From: Meloidogyne chitwoodi
Taxonomy: Eukaryota; Nematoda; Chromadorea; Rhabditida; Meloidogynidae
DNA length: 64,000 nt
NCBI GenBank assembly: GCA_015183035.1
Contig: JACZZP010000009.1
Span: 1,178,001-1,242,000, forward strand
Direction of reading: 5' to 3'
In this document: one piece after another, positions 46,681 through 60,858 of the stretch
Position numbering within the stretch: the first letter of the stretch is position 1
Layout: every line of letters starts with the position of its first letter
Position numbers and translations under genes: made by a program
The notes under the pieces: model-generated
Database searches by the model: none
Seen by the model: the letters and a program-made list of their open reading frames with translations, nothing else
What the model was told of the DNA's origin: nothing

Positions 46681-47066
46681 TGGAAAAATTCAAATAAACA
46701 AAAATAAGTATTATTATGGATTAATGATGAATAAAAAATTTTTTTAAATTATTATCAAATAATTAGTTAAAAATCTTTAATAATCATTAATTACAAAAAT
46801 TAAGCAAAAGATATTAAAACAAAATAAACAAATAAATTATTATATTATAATATATTTGTATATTTAATTTTATTTAAAAAAACCTGAATTGAATAAAAAA
46901 CCAAAAATATCCAATTTTGTATTATTTAAAAAAATTATTACATAAATACTAAACCAGATTTGTTTAATTTTCTGTGTAATCCAAAGACATTTCTCATTGA
47001 TTAGCATAGTATAATAGTTAATAATAAAAGAATATTACATATTTATTTATTTACTTTTTTTTAAAA

Positions 47067-47645
47067 ATGTTAATAAAATTGTTAATTTTATTATTATTTT
47101 TATTTAAAATAAATAATATGGAACCATTATTTAAAGGAAAATCTTCTTATTATTGGAGTTTGTTTTTTCTTTTTTTTTTTAATTTTCTTTTTTTCTTTAG
47201 GTGAAAGATCATTAGAATGTATTAATCATGGCTTAAATATTTCTCGTTGTTCTCTTTTTGAAGAAGGAAGAATTTCAGAATTAAATCCTGGATGTTTTGA
47301 TGAATTAAATATAAATAATAATAAAACATTAATTTATTGTAGATTAAAATGTGAAGAATCTGATGAAGCTACAGTTTTAAGAAAAGAACCTTCACATAAT
47401 CATATTTGTTCTTCTTTTCATACTTATAATTTAGAAAGAAGAAGAAGAGATTGGTAAATCTATTTATTTATTTATTTTAAAAAATAATTTAAAAAAGGTA
47501 TATTTGGCGTTCTGATGAATGTATTTCTACAACTATTAAATTTGTATTAAAATGTGGATTTCCTCGTGATCCAAGAGTTTTTTATTCACAAAATAAACAT
47601 TTATTTGAATATGAGGATTTTACAACTATTCGAAATTTTGGATAA
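47067..47645 (+). CDS. Secreted cysteine-rich protein
   Basis: Three exons join in frame (introns 47160-47200 and 47455-47497, approximately). The start MLIKLLILLLFLFKINNMEP is a clear signal peptide. The mature part has about eight Cys: ERSLECINHGLNISRCSLF, NPGCFDELNINNNKTLIYCR, LKCEESDEATVLRKEPSHNH, ICSSFHTYNLERRRRDWYIW, RSDECISTTIKFVLKCGFPR. It ends ...YEDFTTIRNFG. There is an N-glycosylation sequon (NIS) and an Arg-rich stretch RRRR. The pattern suggests a compact disulphide-bonded extracellular domain. I recognise no named family. Such proteins occur in nematode secretomes, but nothing here shows a host-directed role. Confidence 0.68.
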
Positions 47646-47863
47646 TTTAATATATTATTTAAATTATTTTATAAAAAAATAATAATAAGCAACAAAATTA
47701 AAAAAAATTTTCTGAAATATGTTCTCGCCATTTTTAAATATAAAAAATTTAAAATATTTTTTCACTTTTAATTAAAAAAAAAATGGAAATAAAGTTTTAT
47801 TATATTTATAAAAAAATATTTAATATTTATTTTTATGTTAATATATAATTAATTTAAAATAAA

Positions 47864-49768
47864 TTAAGCAGCAATAACTGGCACAGTAGATGATGGCTTT
47901 TCTGATTTAATTTTATCTTCATTATCTATTTTAACTCCTTTTATTCTCATACGTTCATGAAAATGCTAAAAAAATAAAAATTATTATTTTTTTTAAATTT
48001 TATAACTTGAACAGTAGCCCAAGGTTGTAATTCAGCACTGGCAAAGAAACAATAAAAAATATTACATAAAACCATTATAACTCCAATTGCATAAAAAGCC
48101 AAGGCCCATTCTTCTCTAGTATTATTTGGAGTTAAAGGATTTACAATTAAAGGTACTAATAACCTTTAAATTAATTTTAAAAAATAAATATTATTATTAT
48201 TAATTAATTAATTACATTGTTAAAGTCATTGAAGTAGATATTTGTCCCATAACAAAAGGAGAATATGGACCAGCAATCATTGAACCTAAATAAATAAATA
48301 AATTATTATTATTTATTTATTTTAAAATAACTAACCACTTTTATAAAATCCACCAATATTAAATCCAAGTGAAAAGGCTGCTGCTGTTAAAAGAAAAAGT
48401 GCTAAATTTCCATGTCCAGAAGGAACAAAAGAATCAATTACAAGAATAAAAGCCATAGAACAAAAAGCAATTGAATTAAATACTTTAGTTTTAATATTTT
48501 CATTCATTAAATTATTTGAAATTCTATCATTAATTAATCCAGCCAATTCTTTCATTAAAGCTTGACCTAAAGGAGGTAATGCAGCCATAAATCCTGTTTT
48601 AACTACATGAAAACCTTGAACCTTAAAAAATAATTTAATTTAAATTTAAAATAATTTTAAATTAATTAATTATTACCTTATAAAGATAAGTTGGAGTAAA
48701 TTGGTAAAGAAGATTAATACCAGTAAAATTTCCAATACCTCCAATAAATACAGCCCAAGCTACTGGTGAACGAAGTATTTCTCTTTAAAAATATTAATTT
48801 AAATTAAATTAAAAAAAACAAACAAATATGGCACATATTTTTGAGCTTTAGAATCAGTAGAATCTCTACCTCTAGCAATTTTATTTTTTTCATGTTCATT
48901 AACAAATGGATGTTTATTTGGATCATTTCGATAAAATAAATAAAAACATAAAAATAAAATAACAGAAATAAATGCATGAAAATAATAAACACCAGGCCAT
49001 CCCCAAGAAGATTCACATAAAATTCCGGAGACGGGATTAGTAAATATTGGAGCTAATTGAACATAAACACAAAGGGTAGCAGTAAAAAAGGCATATTGTT
49101 TATGATAAGTCCAATAAGTAACAAAATGTCCAAAAGTTGCCATATCACCAGCAAATGCCATTCCTTGTAAAGCTCTAGCAATTAAAAACCTTTAAAATAA
49201 ATTAAATTAATTAAATTAATTAATTAATTAATTAATTAACCAATTCCATCCCATTTTCATAGAATAAGGAATTAAAGCTGTTGCAATAGCACCAAAAAAG
49301 CCAACAGCAGTAAATAAATAACGAGGTCCATACCAATTAATAAGTGTTACTATTGGTATATTTGTTATTAATGCTCCTATTGCTACCATAGCCATTGCTT
49401 GATTCTTTTAATTAAAAATTTAAATTAAGAGAAAATAAAAAGAAGAAATATTATTCTTAATTACTACCTTTTCATAAGTAGTAAATTCTTTAGTTAACCA
49501 ACTTTTATCAGAATTATTATTATTATTATTATTTTCAATTTCTGTATTATTATTTTCTTTTGGTTTCATACAAATCTAAAATATAATATTTAAATTTATA
49601 TTTAAATTAATTTAAAATTACCACAGTAAAATTAAAAGTTAAAATATTAGCCCAATTAATCATAAGACAAAGAACAACTAATAAAAGTAATAAAAATCTA
49701 GTACGGCTTGCCATTTGTTGATTATTATTATTATTATTATTTTCATTATTTATATTATTAATAGACAT
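47864..49768 (-). CDS. SLC17-type MFS transporter (sialin / vesicular glutamate transporter group)
   Basis: The protein starts MSINNINNENNNNNNNQQMA. TM1 is RFLLLLLVVLCLMINWANIL. A luminal Asn-rich loop comes next. Then NQAMAMVAIGALITNIPIVT, NWYGPRYLFTAVGFFGAIAT, the MFS motif region RALQGMAFAGDMATFGHFV and the segment WGWPGVYYFHAFISVILF. A central charged loop (NKHPFVNEHEKNKIARGRDS) precedes the C-terminal half with GNFTGINLLYQFTPTYLYKV, GFMAALPPLGQALMKELAG and LGFNIGGFYKSG. About 12 TMs in total. Nematodes have a large expanded set of these anion/phosphate/organic-acid carriers; the substrate cannot be read from the sequence. The Asn homopolymers may be polymorphic. Confidence 0.83.
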
Positions 49769-52056
49769 TTTATTTATTTTTACTAAAAAATTAATTAAAT
49801 AGTTGCGCAATAATATAATAAAAATAATTTAAAAAAGAATAAAAAAAAGGTTAAAAAAAGATTGGTTTCGGTAAATATTAAATAAATAGGCAATTCGCAA
49901 TTTTATATTTTTAATTACTTTTTTCTTTTTTAGTATTAAAAATAAATAAATATTTATTTATTTAACAAAAGTTTATATATCGATGATAGAACAAAATAAT
50001 TAAAATAACCAAAAATGGAAGAAAAACTTAAAATTTAAAATATAAATAATTTTAAATAAATTTCGATAACTTAAAAGGATTTGGGGGCGGTAAAGATTTT
50101 TTTGTGATGAAATAAAATTAAAAAAAAAAAGGCGGAGAAAATAAATGAATAAAATTTTAGTTTTATAATTATATTTAATAAATAAACGGAAAGGAAAAGA
50201 AGAGAAGAAAAAATTAAAAAATTTTTCATTTTTTTAGATTGACTGATTGATGATATGTATGTTCATTGTAAAATAAAATTTAATGACGGCTGATCCTTTT
50301 TTGGGAGGAAAATGAAAATTGAGAGTTCAATGGCCGTAGGTTGTTTGTGTAATATATTTAATTAAATAATTAATTAAAATTATTGATTTTTAATAAAAAT
50401 ATTATTTTAAATATTAATTAAAATAATTTTGAACTTTATCTTTAAATAAATATAACTAATAATTAAAAGAATTAAAAGAATTAATTGACTACCTAATTAA
50501 TCAAAATATTTTAGTTTAATTAATTAAATAGGTATAGTAATTAATTAATTAATTAATATTTTTTAATTATTTTTGTCTCAAATATTTATTTTAAAAAAAT
50601 TAATAAAATATCAAATTAATTAAATAAAATAATAATATTATTATTTTATTTTCATTTCCGGAACATTTATTAAACTTTAAACTTTAAATTATTTAATGAC
50701 TAATTATTTAATTTAAATTGTTTTTTATCAAAAGAGCGTCACTTCAAAGAATTTTTAATTTTAATAAAAGTTTCATCATTGATTTATATTATTATTTAAT
50801 AAAAAATAATTAAATATTTAGTTCAACAAAAATTGCCGATTGTCATTCAAATAAATAAATAAATATATTTTCATTGAAATAATATATTTGTATGACCTTG
50901 TAAATATATTTACCTATGCTATTTTTGTTGTTAATCTTCCCTCTACGCTAAGTTTTTCATCACTTAATAAATTCTTTTTTTTTTTCAAAATAATTTTGTG
51001 AACAATTTATTTATTTATTTATTTAAATTAAAATATTATTATAAATTCACTTCTATACAAATATTTTGTTTTTTTGTTCTTTTAACAAACTGGCCATTAT
51101 TTAATAAATAATAATATTTAAATAAATATATTTGTTTTCATTTATTTATTTATTTAACCAGTCATTTTATTTTTACATACTTGCGCTTCTCAACACAACC
51201 GGATTGAAAAGACAAAGAAAAAAAGCTCCTCACACACATAAATATATAAATAATAAATATATTTATTTATTTAAACTATTAATTAATTGATTTTATTTAA
51301 AAAATAATAATTTTATTATTTATTTATTTAATAATTCTGTCCTCAAAATATCTCAACTTTTAATAGGCCATTATTATATAAATATATAATATTTGCTAAT
51401 ACACATGCGCGGTCATTTTTAGTAAAGAAAATATTAGCTAGTTTTAAATAAAATATATAGATCACAAAAATCGTTATTTATTTATTTACCTTTTTTTATT
51501 TTATTTTTTTTTCTCCGATTTTTCCTAAATTTCTTTTTATTTTTTTTTCCTCAAAATTAAATCTACAAAAGATTTGAGCCAATTTTGTTTGAACGCGCAG
51601 CGAAAAATCATCCCTTAATTTTAATGGAAAGGCCAGTCAAAAATTGTTATATTTAAAGAAATACCTTCTTTTTTATAAAAATAAAATTATATTTATATTA
51701 TTTTTAAATATATTTATATTATTATTTAATTAATATTTATTTAAATAATATAATCTCCTTATTTTCTTTTTTTTAATAAAATCAGAGCATTTTTTAAAAG
51801 AATTTAAAAAATAAGTTTTTATTTAATATAATAGATAGAAGAGAGAAAGGATTAAAAAGTAGTAGTAGTAGTATGTAAATAATATTTGAAATATAAAAGA
51901 ATTTATATTTAATAATAAAATATAAATATTAAATAATATTTATTTTATAAATTAATCTATTCCTTAAAATATAAACTTTTAAAAAAGAATTAATTAAATA
52001 ATATTCATTTTAATTATTTTATTATTTTAAAATATATTTTAAATTTTAAGAAATAA
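49769..52056. other. AT-rich intergenic region between divergent genes
   Basis: About 2.3 kb of AT-rich DNA dominated by TTTATTTA and AATTAATT words. No coding frame, RNA gene or long inverted repeat was recognised. It contains the promoters of the transporter and of the GAS1-like gene. Confidence 0.55.
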
Positions 52057-53052
52057 ATGTTTTTAATAATATTTAATTTATTATTATTATTTATTAAATT
52101 AATAAATGGACAACAACAACCATTTCAATCAAATGAATGTAAAAATGCAGCAATAAATTGTGAAAATTCAACAGATTGTGTACATAGATTGGCTGTACTT
52201 CAATCTGCTTGGTTTTTTTTAAATAAAATTAAAATAATTTTTAAAATATATAATAATTTATTTTAAATAAAATAAAATAAATATTATAATAATATTTAGT
52301 GTAACAAATACTTGTCAACCACAATGCCGTGAAGCTGCTTTAAATCTTTATCAAAATCGTGAAGGTAGAATATTATTAAGAACAGATGCTAGTTGTGTAC
52401 CAGGCAGATATGAATTAGAAAAATGTGGATTTCTTCCAAATAAATTACCAAAACATTGTTTATTGGCTAAATTAATTTGTGAAATTGATTTACATGTTTA
52501 TTTTATATTTTATAAATTAATTTAAATTAATTTAAAAGTGTAATTCAAAATGGGAAGTATTTATTTCTGAATGTGAATCAAATAATAATAATAATGATTT
52601 ACAACGTTGTTCTGATAAATGTCGTAATTATTTAAATACAACATTAACAACACAACAAGGAGCAGCTTTTGAAACTTGTTTTTTAAAATATTTAAATAAT
52701 AAATATATTTTATTAGGTACTTGTACAGATAAAGAAGATGGTCGTTGTACTCAATTACTTGAGGGAACATTACAATCTTGTTTAATAAAACAAACAGAAG
52801 ATGGAAATGATGTTAAGGTTATTTATTTATTTTTATTAAATAATTTATTTATTTTAAAAGGATGGTCTTCCTTTACTTCGTCCTAAATATAATAAATCTG
52901 GAAAAGAAGAAGAAGAAAATGAAATTGAAACAAATAATATTATTTTTACTTCTCATTCAGAAAGTGATATTCCAGCATCAGCAATAACTAATAAAATTAA
53001 TTTATTTATTATTATTTTAATAATATTAACTAATATTTTTATATTTTATTAA
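52057..53052 (+). CDS. GAS1/GDNF-receptor-like GPI-anchored protein
   Basis: Exons join as MFLIIFNLLLLFIKLINGQQ (signal peptide), then Cys-rich helical modules: NECKNAAINCENSTDCVHRL, CVTNTCQPQCREAALNLYQN, DASCVPGRYELEKCGFLPNK, CLLAKLICEIDLQCNSKWEV, CSDKCRNYLNTTLTTQQGAA, GTCTDKEDGRCTQLLEGTLQ. After an acidic linker (KSGKEEEENEIE) comes a hydrophobic C-terminus (FIIILIILTNIFIFY), typical of a GPI-addition signal. The Cys spacing, with L-x-x-x-C and CREA, fits the GAS1/GFR-alpha domain. Nematodes have one GAS1 homologue (PHG-1 type), and this is the likely orthologue (inference). An N-glycan sequon (NST) is present. Confidence 0.72.
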
Positions 53053-56000
53053 ATTATAAAATATTTTTTTAGGAAATTTTAATTATAAATTAAAATAATA
53101 TTTATTTATTTATTTTAAATAATTATAACAATTGACACAAATTAAAATAATTGACCTCTCTCTTATTTCAAATAATATGTAAATTATTAAAATATATTAT
53201 TTCTTCTTTTTAGATCTTTTATTATTTTCCGGAAAAATAATGGTAAATAATAAGAGAAAAGGATATTTCTTTTTTTTTAAAAAAAGAAGCTAATTGGCCT
53301 TCTATTTCTAGTAGAAAAAATTAAGATTTTATTTATTTATTTATTTTCCCGTTTGAGTGTTAAGGACATATGTATATATTATTATTATAATATATTGGCT
53401 GTTTTTTAAAACTAAAAATAAATTAAATATTTTTTTAAAAAATATTTAAGAGTTAAGCAATTTAACCTTTTTTATTATTATTATTTTCAAGCTTGACAGC
53501 CCATCTGGCCACAACAGATTATTATAAATAAATAAATAAATATATAATTAGCGGTCTTTCTCCTCTCTAATATTATAATATAACTGAAATAAAGAAGCAA
53601 TGGACTTGACAGAAAATAAATTAAAAATAAAAAATTGCGGGAAAAATAAAATATTTAAAGAATAATAATAATTAATTATTATTTATAGGTTATATAAAAC
53701 ATATGGAAATATTAAAATATTATTATTATAAATATTTATTTTTATTTAAAATATTATAAAATTAAATATTAATTTTATTTTTTTAATTTACTAATTATTT
53801 ATTTATCTTCCATTTAAATAAATAAATAAAATCCATTTATTTAATATAGTAACTAATTTTTAATTTTTTTCCTTTTCTTTTTTCTTCCATTCTTTCCGTC
53901 AGCCGATCGTAAAAGTTGTTTCCTTCCTTTTTTCTTTATTTCCAAATTATGGGAGAATTTTGATTAACTAAAAACTAATCAACTTTTGTTGCCCAAAGCA
54001 ACTCTCGTTAAAATATACAGTATATTTTTATTTATTTTTTTGATAAAAAATAAATAAAATGTTCTCTTTTTTTTAATATTATAAGTAAATTCTTTTCTCT
54101 AATTATTTCATTTTTACAGATTTAATATAATTAAATAATTTTTATTTTTTAAAACAATTATTCCAAAATAATTAAAAAAAACTTTTATAAACTTTTTCAA
54201 ATTCTTATTCGCGCAAATAAAATAAAAATAAATAAATAAATATATCTATTAAATGTGGCACTCCTCTAGTAGTAAATATATAATTAATTTTGTTTCTCTC
54301 TGAGAAAATAATTATTTTAAAAAGAATTATACCGCTTTTATAGGTATAATCAAAATATATTTATAACTTTATATTTATTTGAAAAAAATTATTTTTAATT
54401 AAATTCTTCCATCTTTTCTTTTTTTTCTAGTTTTTCCTTACTTTGAACACAAAAAAGTCAATTTTCGTGTAGACCGACACCATTTAATTTTTGGCCCAGC
54501 GGGATACTTTACTCGATCGATAAAAAAACAGACATTTAATTGTTCATTTAATTATTTTAAATTAATTTTATTTAAAATTAAATTAATTAATTTATATATT
54601 AAAAGAAAACAATTTAATATTTTTATATTTTCTTTTATAATTAAATATTATTTATTTATTATTCCATTAAGATGTTTTTGTCAGCCACGCGCTGATGGCT
54701 TTTACCGGAAATGTGCCGGAACGAATTATGACACTGACAGAGTAAAAATAAAAATATAAATTAATCGGAGCCTAAATTGTGCATGAGAAGAGACAATTTA
54801 ATTTTTTAAAATATAAATTAATATATTTATAAGCAAGTAAAAAAACAATTAAAAAAATGCCCAAAAATATTTGAGGCGTTTTTTATTTTTTATTTTATTA
54901 AAAAATAAATAAATAAATAAATATATTTTATTATTATTATTGTCCTCTATAAAAATTGAATTTTAGTAATGGTTGAATGATACAAAATATTTTTTTTAAT
55001 AAAATAAAAGTAAAGGTTATTTTTAAATTATTTTATTAATTTACAATTCAATAACCAAAAAATTGGCCGAGAATAAAAAACCAAAAAAAATCACCATAAT
55101 AATAGGTGAAAGAGAAGAAAATAATTTTGGTATATTTTACAGTAGCAATAATAATAATAATAATAATATTTATTTATTTATTTATTTGAAGGTTGACAAA
55201 TAAATAAATATTAAAAAAAGGACGGTAATCTTTTTTTAAAAAAATATTAATTTTTTAACATTTTATTTTTTTATTAGTAATAAAATTTCATTTTTTAAAT
55301 GCCATTTTAAATTTAATGCCAAATAAAATATTTAATTTAATTTAATAAAATGATTAATCAAATTCTTTTAAATAATTTTTGTTAAAATTTTAATTTTTTA
55401 TTTTCTAAATTAATATTATTTGTTGCTATAAATATATTTAAATTAATATATTGAATACCTACATTTAATCTTAAATATTTTATTAATTAAAAAAAAGAAG
55501 CCATTCTTTTTTTTTATTTTCAATAAATTAAAAAGATTTTCTATTAATTTAAATATTATTTTTTTTCTTCTTTTTTATAACCTCTAAAAATTCTAATAAA
55601 AAAGTCTAAAAAATTAAATCCTTTTTTTCTTTTTTATCTTTCAAAGTAAATATAAAGAGGTAAAAAATAAATAAATATTTTTGTGCCAAAAATTATTTAA
55701 AAAATGTTGGATTAAATAAAAATAAAAATAAATTTAAATTATTTTTTTTTCGGCATTTTTTAATTTTAAAAGAAAATATAATAAACATTAATTAATTTTT
55801 ATTAAACATCAAAAATATTTTTAATATTATATATTTAAAAAAACAAATCTTTTTCTCTCTCTTTCTTTCCTTTTTAATTAATTTTTATTTTTTTATTACT
55901 AAACCCTTAAGGGTATACAGTAATTTTTAATTAAAACCTCGACCTATTAATTTTATTTACAACGAATTATTTAGAGAATAATTTATTTATTTATTTGTCT

Positions 56001-56719
56001 TTTCTTTTTTTAAATTATAAAAAAGTTTTAATATATTTATTTTATTTTTATTTTATTTTTTAAAAAAAAGGCGGTTCTTTTTTCCAGAATTTAAAAAAAT
56101 AATAATGGCCGAGAATTGGCTGCTTTCCCTCTCTTCTTTTTATTCAATTGGTTTCTAATTGAATAATAAATAATAATAAATAAATAAATATATTTTTCTC
56201 TTCTTCTTCTTCTTTTTTTTTTAAATTGCTCCGCCTTTTTTTAAATCTTCTTCTCTTATTTATTTTCTTTAAAAATATTATTATTATTATATTCTCATTT
56301 AATTTAATATTATATTTAATTTTCTCTTTTAAATATTATTACCACATTTGCCAAATATTTTTTCTTTTCATCATTTTGCTTTAATTGCGACCTTCTTTTT
56401 ATTATATTTTCTTGACTATTTAAATATATTTTTAAATAAATATATATTTTAAATTTACGATTTTTGACGAGCAAATTCACCGCCAATTTTTATTACTTTT
56501 TAGTAAAGAAAATTATTAAAACATTTATTTATATTTGGATTTTTTTTAATATTTTAATATAAAATTTAGAAAAAAAATAAAATATTTGTAGAGAGAGAGA
56601 GAAACAAATATTTTATTTTTTTAAATCAATCATCTCTCTCTACAATAAATAATTTAGACGAAAATATTATTTATTTATTTAATTAAATTTAAAGAAGAAT
56701 ATTAATTAATTAATTAATT
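53053..56719. other. Large AT-rich region upstream of the homeobox gene
   Basis: About 3.7 kb without a recognisable gene. Repetitive ATTT/TAAA tracts dominate. A few non-AT islands stand out: about 54670-54750 (CAGCCACGCGCTGATGGC and ACCGGAAATGTGCCGG) and about 53890-53910 (TCCGTCAGCCGATCG). Because it precedes a developmental homeobox gene it likely holds cis-regulatory DNA, but no specific element can be named. Confidence 0.5.
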
Positions 56720-59700
56720 ATGTTTTCTTTGGGTTCTTTCCCTTCTTCACCAAATATTTGGTCAAATGAAGATAATATTGAAGAAGAAAATAGTTCTAAA
56801 CCTAAACATTCAATTAATTCAATTTTAGCTGAAAGAACTTCAGAACAAATTGAAAAGAAAGAAGAAGAAGAAGAACAAAAAATGTAAAATATATTTAATA
56901 AAATTTAAAAAAATAAAAATAATTTTTAGTATTTTAACTAATTCTGAACAAAATCAATTAAATTTATTAAAACAAGAAAAAGAAGAAGAAGAAGAAGAAT
57001 TACAAATAAATAATAACACAACAGTTCAGGTTCAACAATTTGTACAAAATTTTGTTCAAAATTTATTTTCTTCACAAAAACAAATAATTCCTTCACAATA
57101 TTTAAATTATACATTATTTCCTTCAATTAAAACAAATAATAATAATTATTTTAATAATAATCAATTATTATATGAAAATGAACAACAACAAAATAAAGTT
57201 ATTTTTTTGTTTAATATTTTTTAAATTTAATTTATTTTTTTAAAGTATTTAAATAATAATAATAATTTACAATCTTCTCTTTTATTACAACAACAAAACT
57301 CTTTGTCAATTTGTAGAGAAGATGGTAATAATACAAATAATAATAATATAGGTAGGTATTTTTAATTAATTAATTGATTAAAATATATTTAATTATTAAA
57401 AATAAAATATTATTTTAATTTATTTTATCTTTATTACTATATTTATATAAATTTATTTATTTCTTTTTTTATTAAAATTTTCAGGACCTTTAACAGCATC
57501 TAGAGCTTTTTTTCTTCCTTCATTTCCTCAAACAATTAAAATGGAAACAATACAACAACAATCACAAATAATAAATAATAATAATAACAATAATAATAAT
57601 TCTTCTTCTACATCACCAACAATAACAAATAATAATAATAATTTATTTTCTCAACATTCCCCTAGTACTGCAAATAATGGACAAATTGGTAAAAAACAAT
57701 CTAGACCAACATTTAGTGGACAACAAGTTTTTTTAATTAAATTTAAAATTAAAATATTTATAGATTTATATGCTTGAAAAAAAGTTTGAATTAACAAAAT
57801 ATTTGGCAGGCACAGAAAGGGCACAATTAGCCAAAGAATTATCAATGACTGAAAGTCAAGTAAAAGTTAGTTTTATTTAATATTATCCTCTTTTACATAT
57901 AAATATAATCTAAATTAAACTACCGTATTTTTCTTAATTCTTTTCTTTCTTTTTATATTTTTCTTCTCTATAGTAAAAAATAATGTTTTTCTCTTTTTAT
58001 TTATTTATTTTTCTCCGTTAAAAAATTAATGGATGAATCGAGAATTTAAAATAAAAAAATTAAATAGGAGGGCATCTGCTTAAAATGTTGCCAAAAATAT
58101 TTAGTTAAATTAAGATTTGTTTTCTCTGCCTGGCTAGCGGGAATTTATTGGTTAAAATTGTAAAAATAAGAAAAAAGGGAAGAGCGACTGTTTGTGGCGA
58201 TTTTATAACCTATAAAATAAAAAAAAAAGAGAAAAAATATTTATTTATTTATTTTCTGGATTATTTGCCTGAATAATGAGCAGATTAGCGGTAGATATTT
58301 CTTTTTATTTAAAAAACTAAGTAATAATTTAATAAAAATAATATTTAAATTTATTATTATTATTTTAAATTTATTTTTTAATTTCTCTCAACAAATATAT
58401 TTAAATGCATTATTTGCATTATTTTTCATTTAAAAGAGTCTTCCATTACCCCCTCGGGTAATTCTTGTCCTTTTTCCATGTTTTTCATTTTTTTCTTAAA
58501 AGAAAAAAATATCCAGATGGATAAAATACTATTTATTTATTTTAATGTATTTAATTTTTAATGTAAAACTCATATGATGAAGATAATTTTTATGAATTTA
58601 TTACACAATTTAAAATAAATAAAAAAGGGAGGAAAATAAAATATTATTTAAGTTGAAGGGAAGAAGATAAAGGGAAAGAATATAAGTAAAATGGAATAGA
58701 AAGAATATATTTTTAAATTAATTAATTAATACAAAAATATTATTTGTTTACTAATTACTTTAAAATTTTACACTAAATATTTTAATTCTTTTTTTTTTAA
58801 TTTTCCGCAATTCCCACAATCTTTGAATAATAAATAAATAATAAATATTCATTTTTCTTTTTAATTCTCTCTTTTTATATAATTTTTAATTTTTCTTTAA
58901 TTTTCCTTTGCGCACTTTCCCATTCTCAGGACAAATCGCAAAAATAAAAAGGGGATCTTCTTCTTCTCTTTTTTTTAAATTGTCGGTTTTACCTTTAATA
59001 TATATTTACCTGAAAATGATGCCTATTTTGGGTGATGCATTTGCCTGGCACAGAATAAAAATTAAAAAGATATAATAAACCCTCTCTAATACAAGACAAC
59101 AATGAAATAAAGGGAAAATAAAAGAAAATAAAACAAATTATAAATGTTGCATTTATTTAAGTGGTAACAAATACCTTTATATTTAAATAAAATTATTTAA
59201 TTTTTAACAAGTCATTTTTGTTTAAAAACATATTTTCTTAAAATATAAATCACTTAAAGGACAAAAAGTTATTTGAAAATAAATAAATTAAGAAAATAAT
59301 AATTTATATTTAAAATTAATTTTATGTAAATATATATTTGTATTATTTATTTGTCCATCTAAAACTTTGCCATTTTTATTCTTCTTTTGTAATTCAAATT
59401 ATATGTACATATTTTTTAAATTTAATTTAATTTTTTTCTCATTCCTAAGCTTCCGCAAAAAAAAAATATTTATTTGTAAACCAAAAATTTAGTTAAATAA
59501 ATAATAAATCTTTTAATTAAAAAAATATAAAATATTTTTTAGGTATGGTTTCAAAATAGAAGAACAAAATGGAGAAAACGGTTAGAAATATAAAATTATA
59601 AATATTCTCAATTAATTCCAACAAAATTTGTTTTTTAAAATTCTATAGTGAGTCTGCTGACCAAGCCTGTAAAAGAAGGACAGAAGTTGTAGAAGAGACT

Positions 59701-60063
59701 TTTGATCGAGATATTTCACCTTCAATTCTTCATAATAATAATAATTGTTGTGGTGGTTCTAATTCTCCAGGATCACCTGTATCAGATTTTGCTTTGGAAG
59801 ATGAAAGTCCTTGTTCTCCTTCTGTTAATTCAATTGCTGGTTGTTATTCTGGTACTTTTGAAAATTATATTGCAAATAATATTTCTGGTTCATTCTCAGC
59901 TACTCCTTGTATTCCAAATAATTTTGCTGCTTTTTCCTTATTCTCTTCTCCACTTTTCCGAACATTTCCTCAATCACAAGGACCTGATGCTTCTGCATTG
60001 GTAGATGTTTTATGTAATAATACTAATAATAATAATATAAATAATAATGAATCGTTAAAATAG
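56720..60063 (+). CDS. cog-1: NK6-class homeobox transcription factor
   Basis: Exons: 56720-56883, about 56929-57197, 57246-57352, about 57484-57726, about 57763-57866, 59543-59581, 59649-60063. The N-terminus [20 protein letters not shown] is followed by an eh1-like repressor motif [11 protein letters not shown] (Groucho binding), then Gln/Asn-rich regions. The homeodomain reads [64 protein letters not shown] and the TKYLAG helix are diagnostic of NKX6, whose nematode member is COG-1, a repressor in vulval and ASE neuron fate control. The homeodomain is split by three introns, one 1.67 kb long between ESQVK and VWFQ. A Ser/Asn-rich tail ends ...NNNESLK. Asn/Gln repeats are expanded compared with other nematodes. 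Confidence 0.95.
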
Positions 60064-60858
60064 GAGAAGAATTAAAGCTGTGATTTAAATAATTAATTAA
60101 TTAATTAATATATTTTCTCTAAATAATAATCAAAAAAATATTTTAGAGGGAATATGTTAATTATTTTTTCTTTTGCAATTATTAATATTAAACAATATAT
60201 CCTCAAATAATTAATTTTTTATTTTCTCCAATTATTTTCTTCCCTAATAATTATAATTAAAAATAATATTTTATTAATATTTTTTTAGTCATTTAATCTT
60301 TTTTAATATTTTAATTGTATTTAATTTCCCAATTTTTATTTATTTATTTTTTAATATACAAAAACATTATTATTTTTAAATACAAAAATATTTTTTTATT
60401 TTTATCAGCATTTTCTTTACCCATTTTCCCTCCCTGCCGATATAATTTTTAATCAAATACAAAATAATATTTTTTTTTAATTTTATTTTTGCATTCCTGT
60501 GAATTGTTTTTTGCTTTGATTAAATAAAATAATTAAAAATTAAATATTGTATATATTTTAAAATAAGAAATTAAAAAAAATAAAGTTTTAAAATAAATCA
60601 AAAACAAATAAAAGGTGCTAATATTAATTATAACAAATATTAAAAATTATTAAAATAAATAAATTAGATAGGTTAAATAACTTAAAAAAAGTCAAATCTT
60701 GATTTATTTGAAAATCACCAAAATTATTAAAAAAAAAATATCTTTTTTTCAGACAATTTTGAAAAAAAGATTTGACAGTTCTATATATGTATCAACAAAA
60801 ATAAAATTAGTTTATTTAATTTTTTGGCAAAATATTGGAAAAAATAAAAAAAATAAAA
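60064..60858. other. Intergenic AT-rich region between convergent genes
   Basis: Between the stop of the homeobox gene and the stop of the minus-strand gene. T- and A-rich with several AATAAA-like signals in both orientations (for example near 60525 and 60580). No gene recognised. Confidence 0.5.

Noticed and set aside
59702..60004. Leucine-rich frame overlapping the homeobox gene tail
   Set aside because: Alternate frame of the cog-1 last exon; the Ser/Asn frame continues the homeodomain protein.
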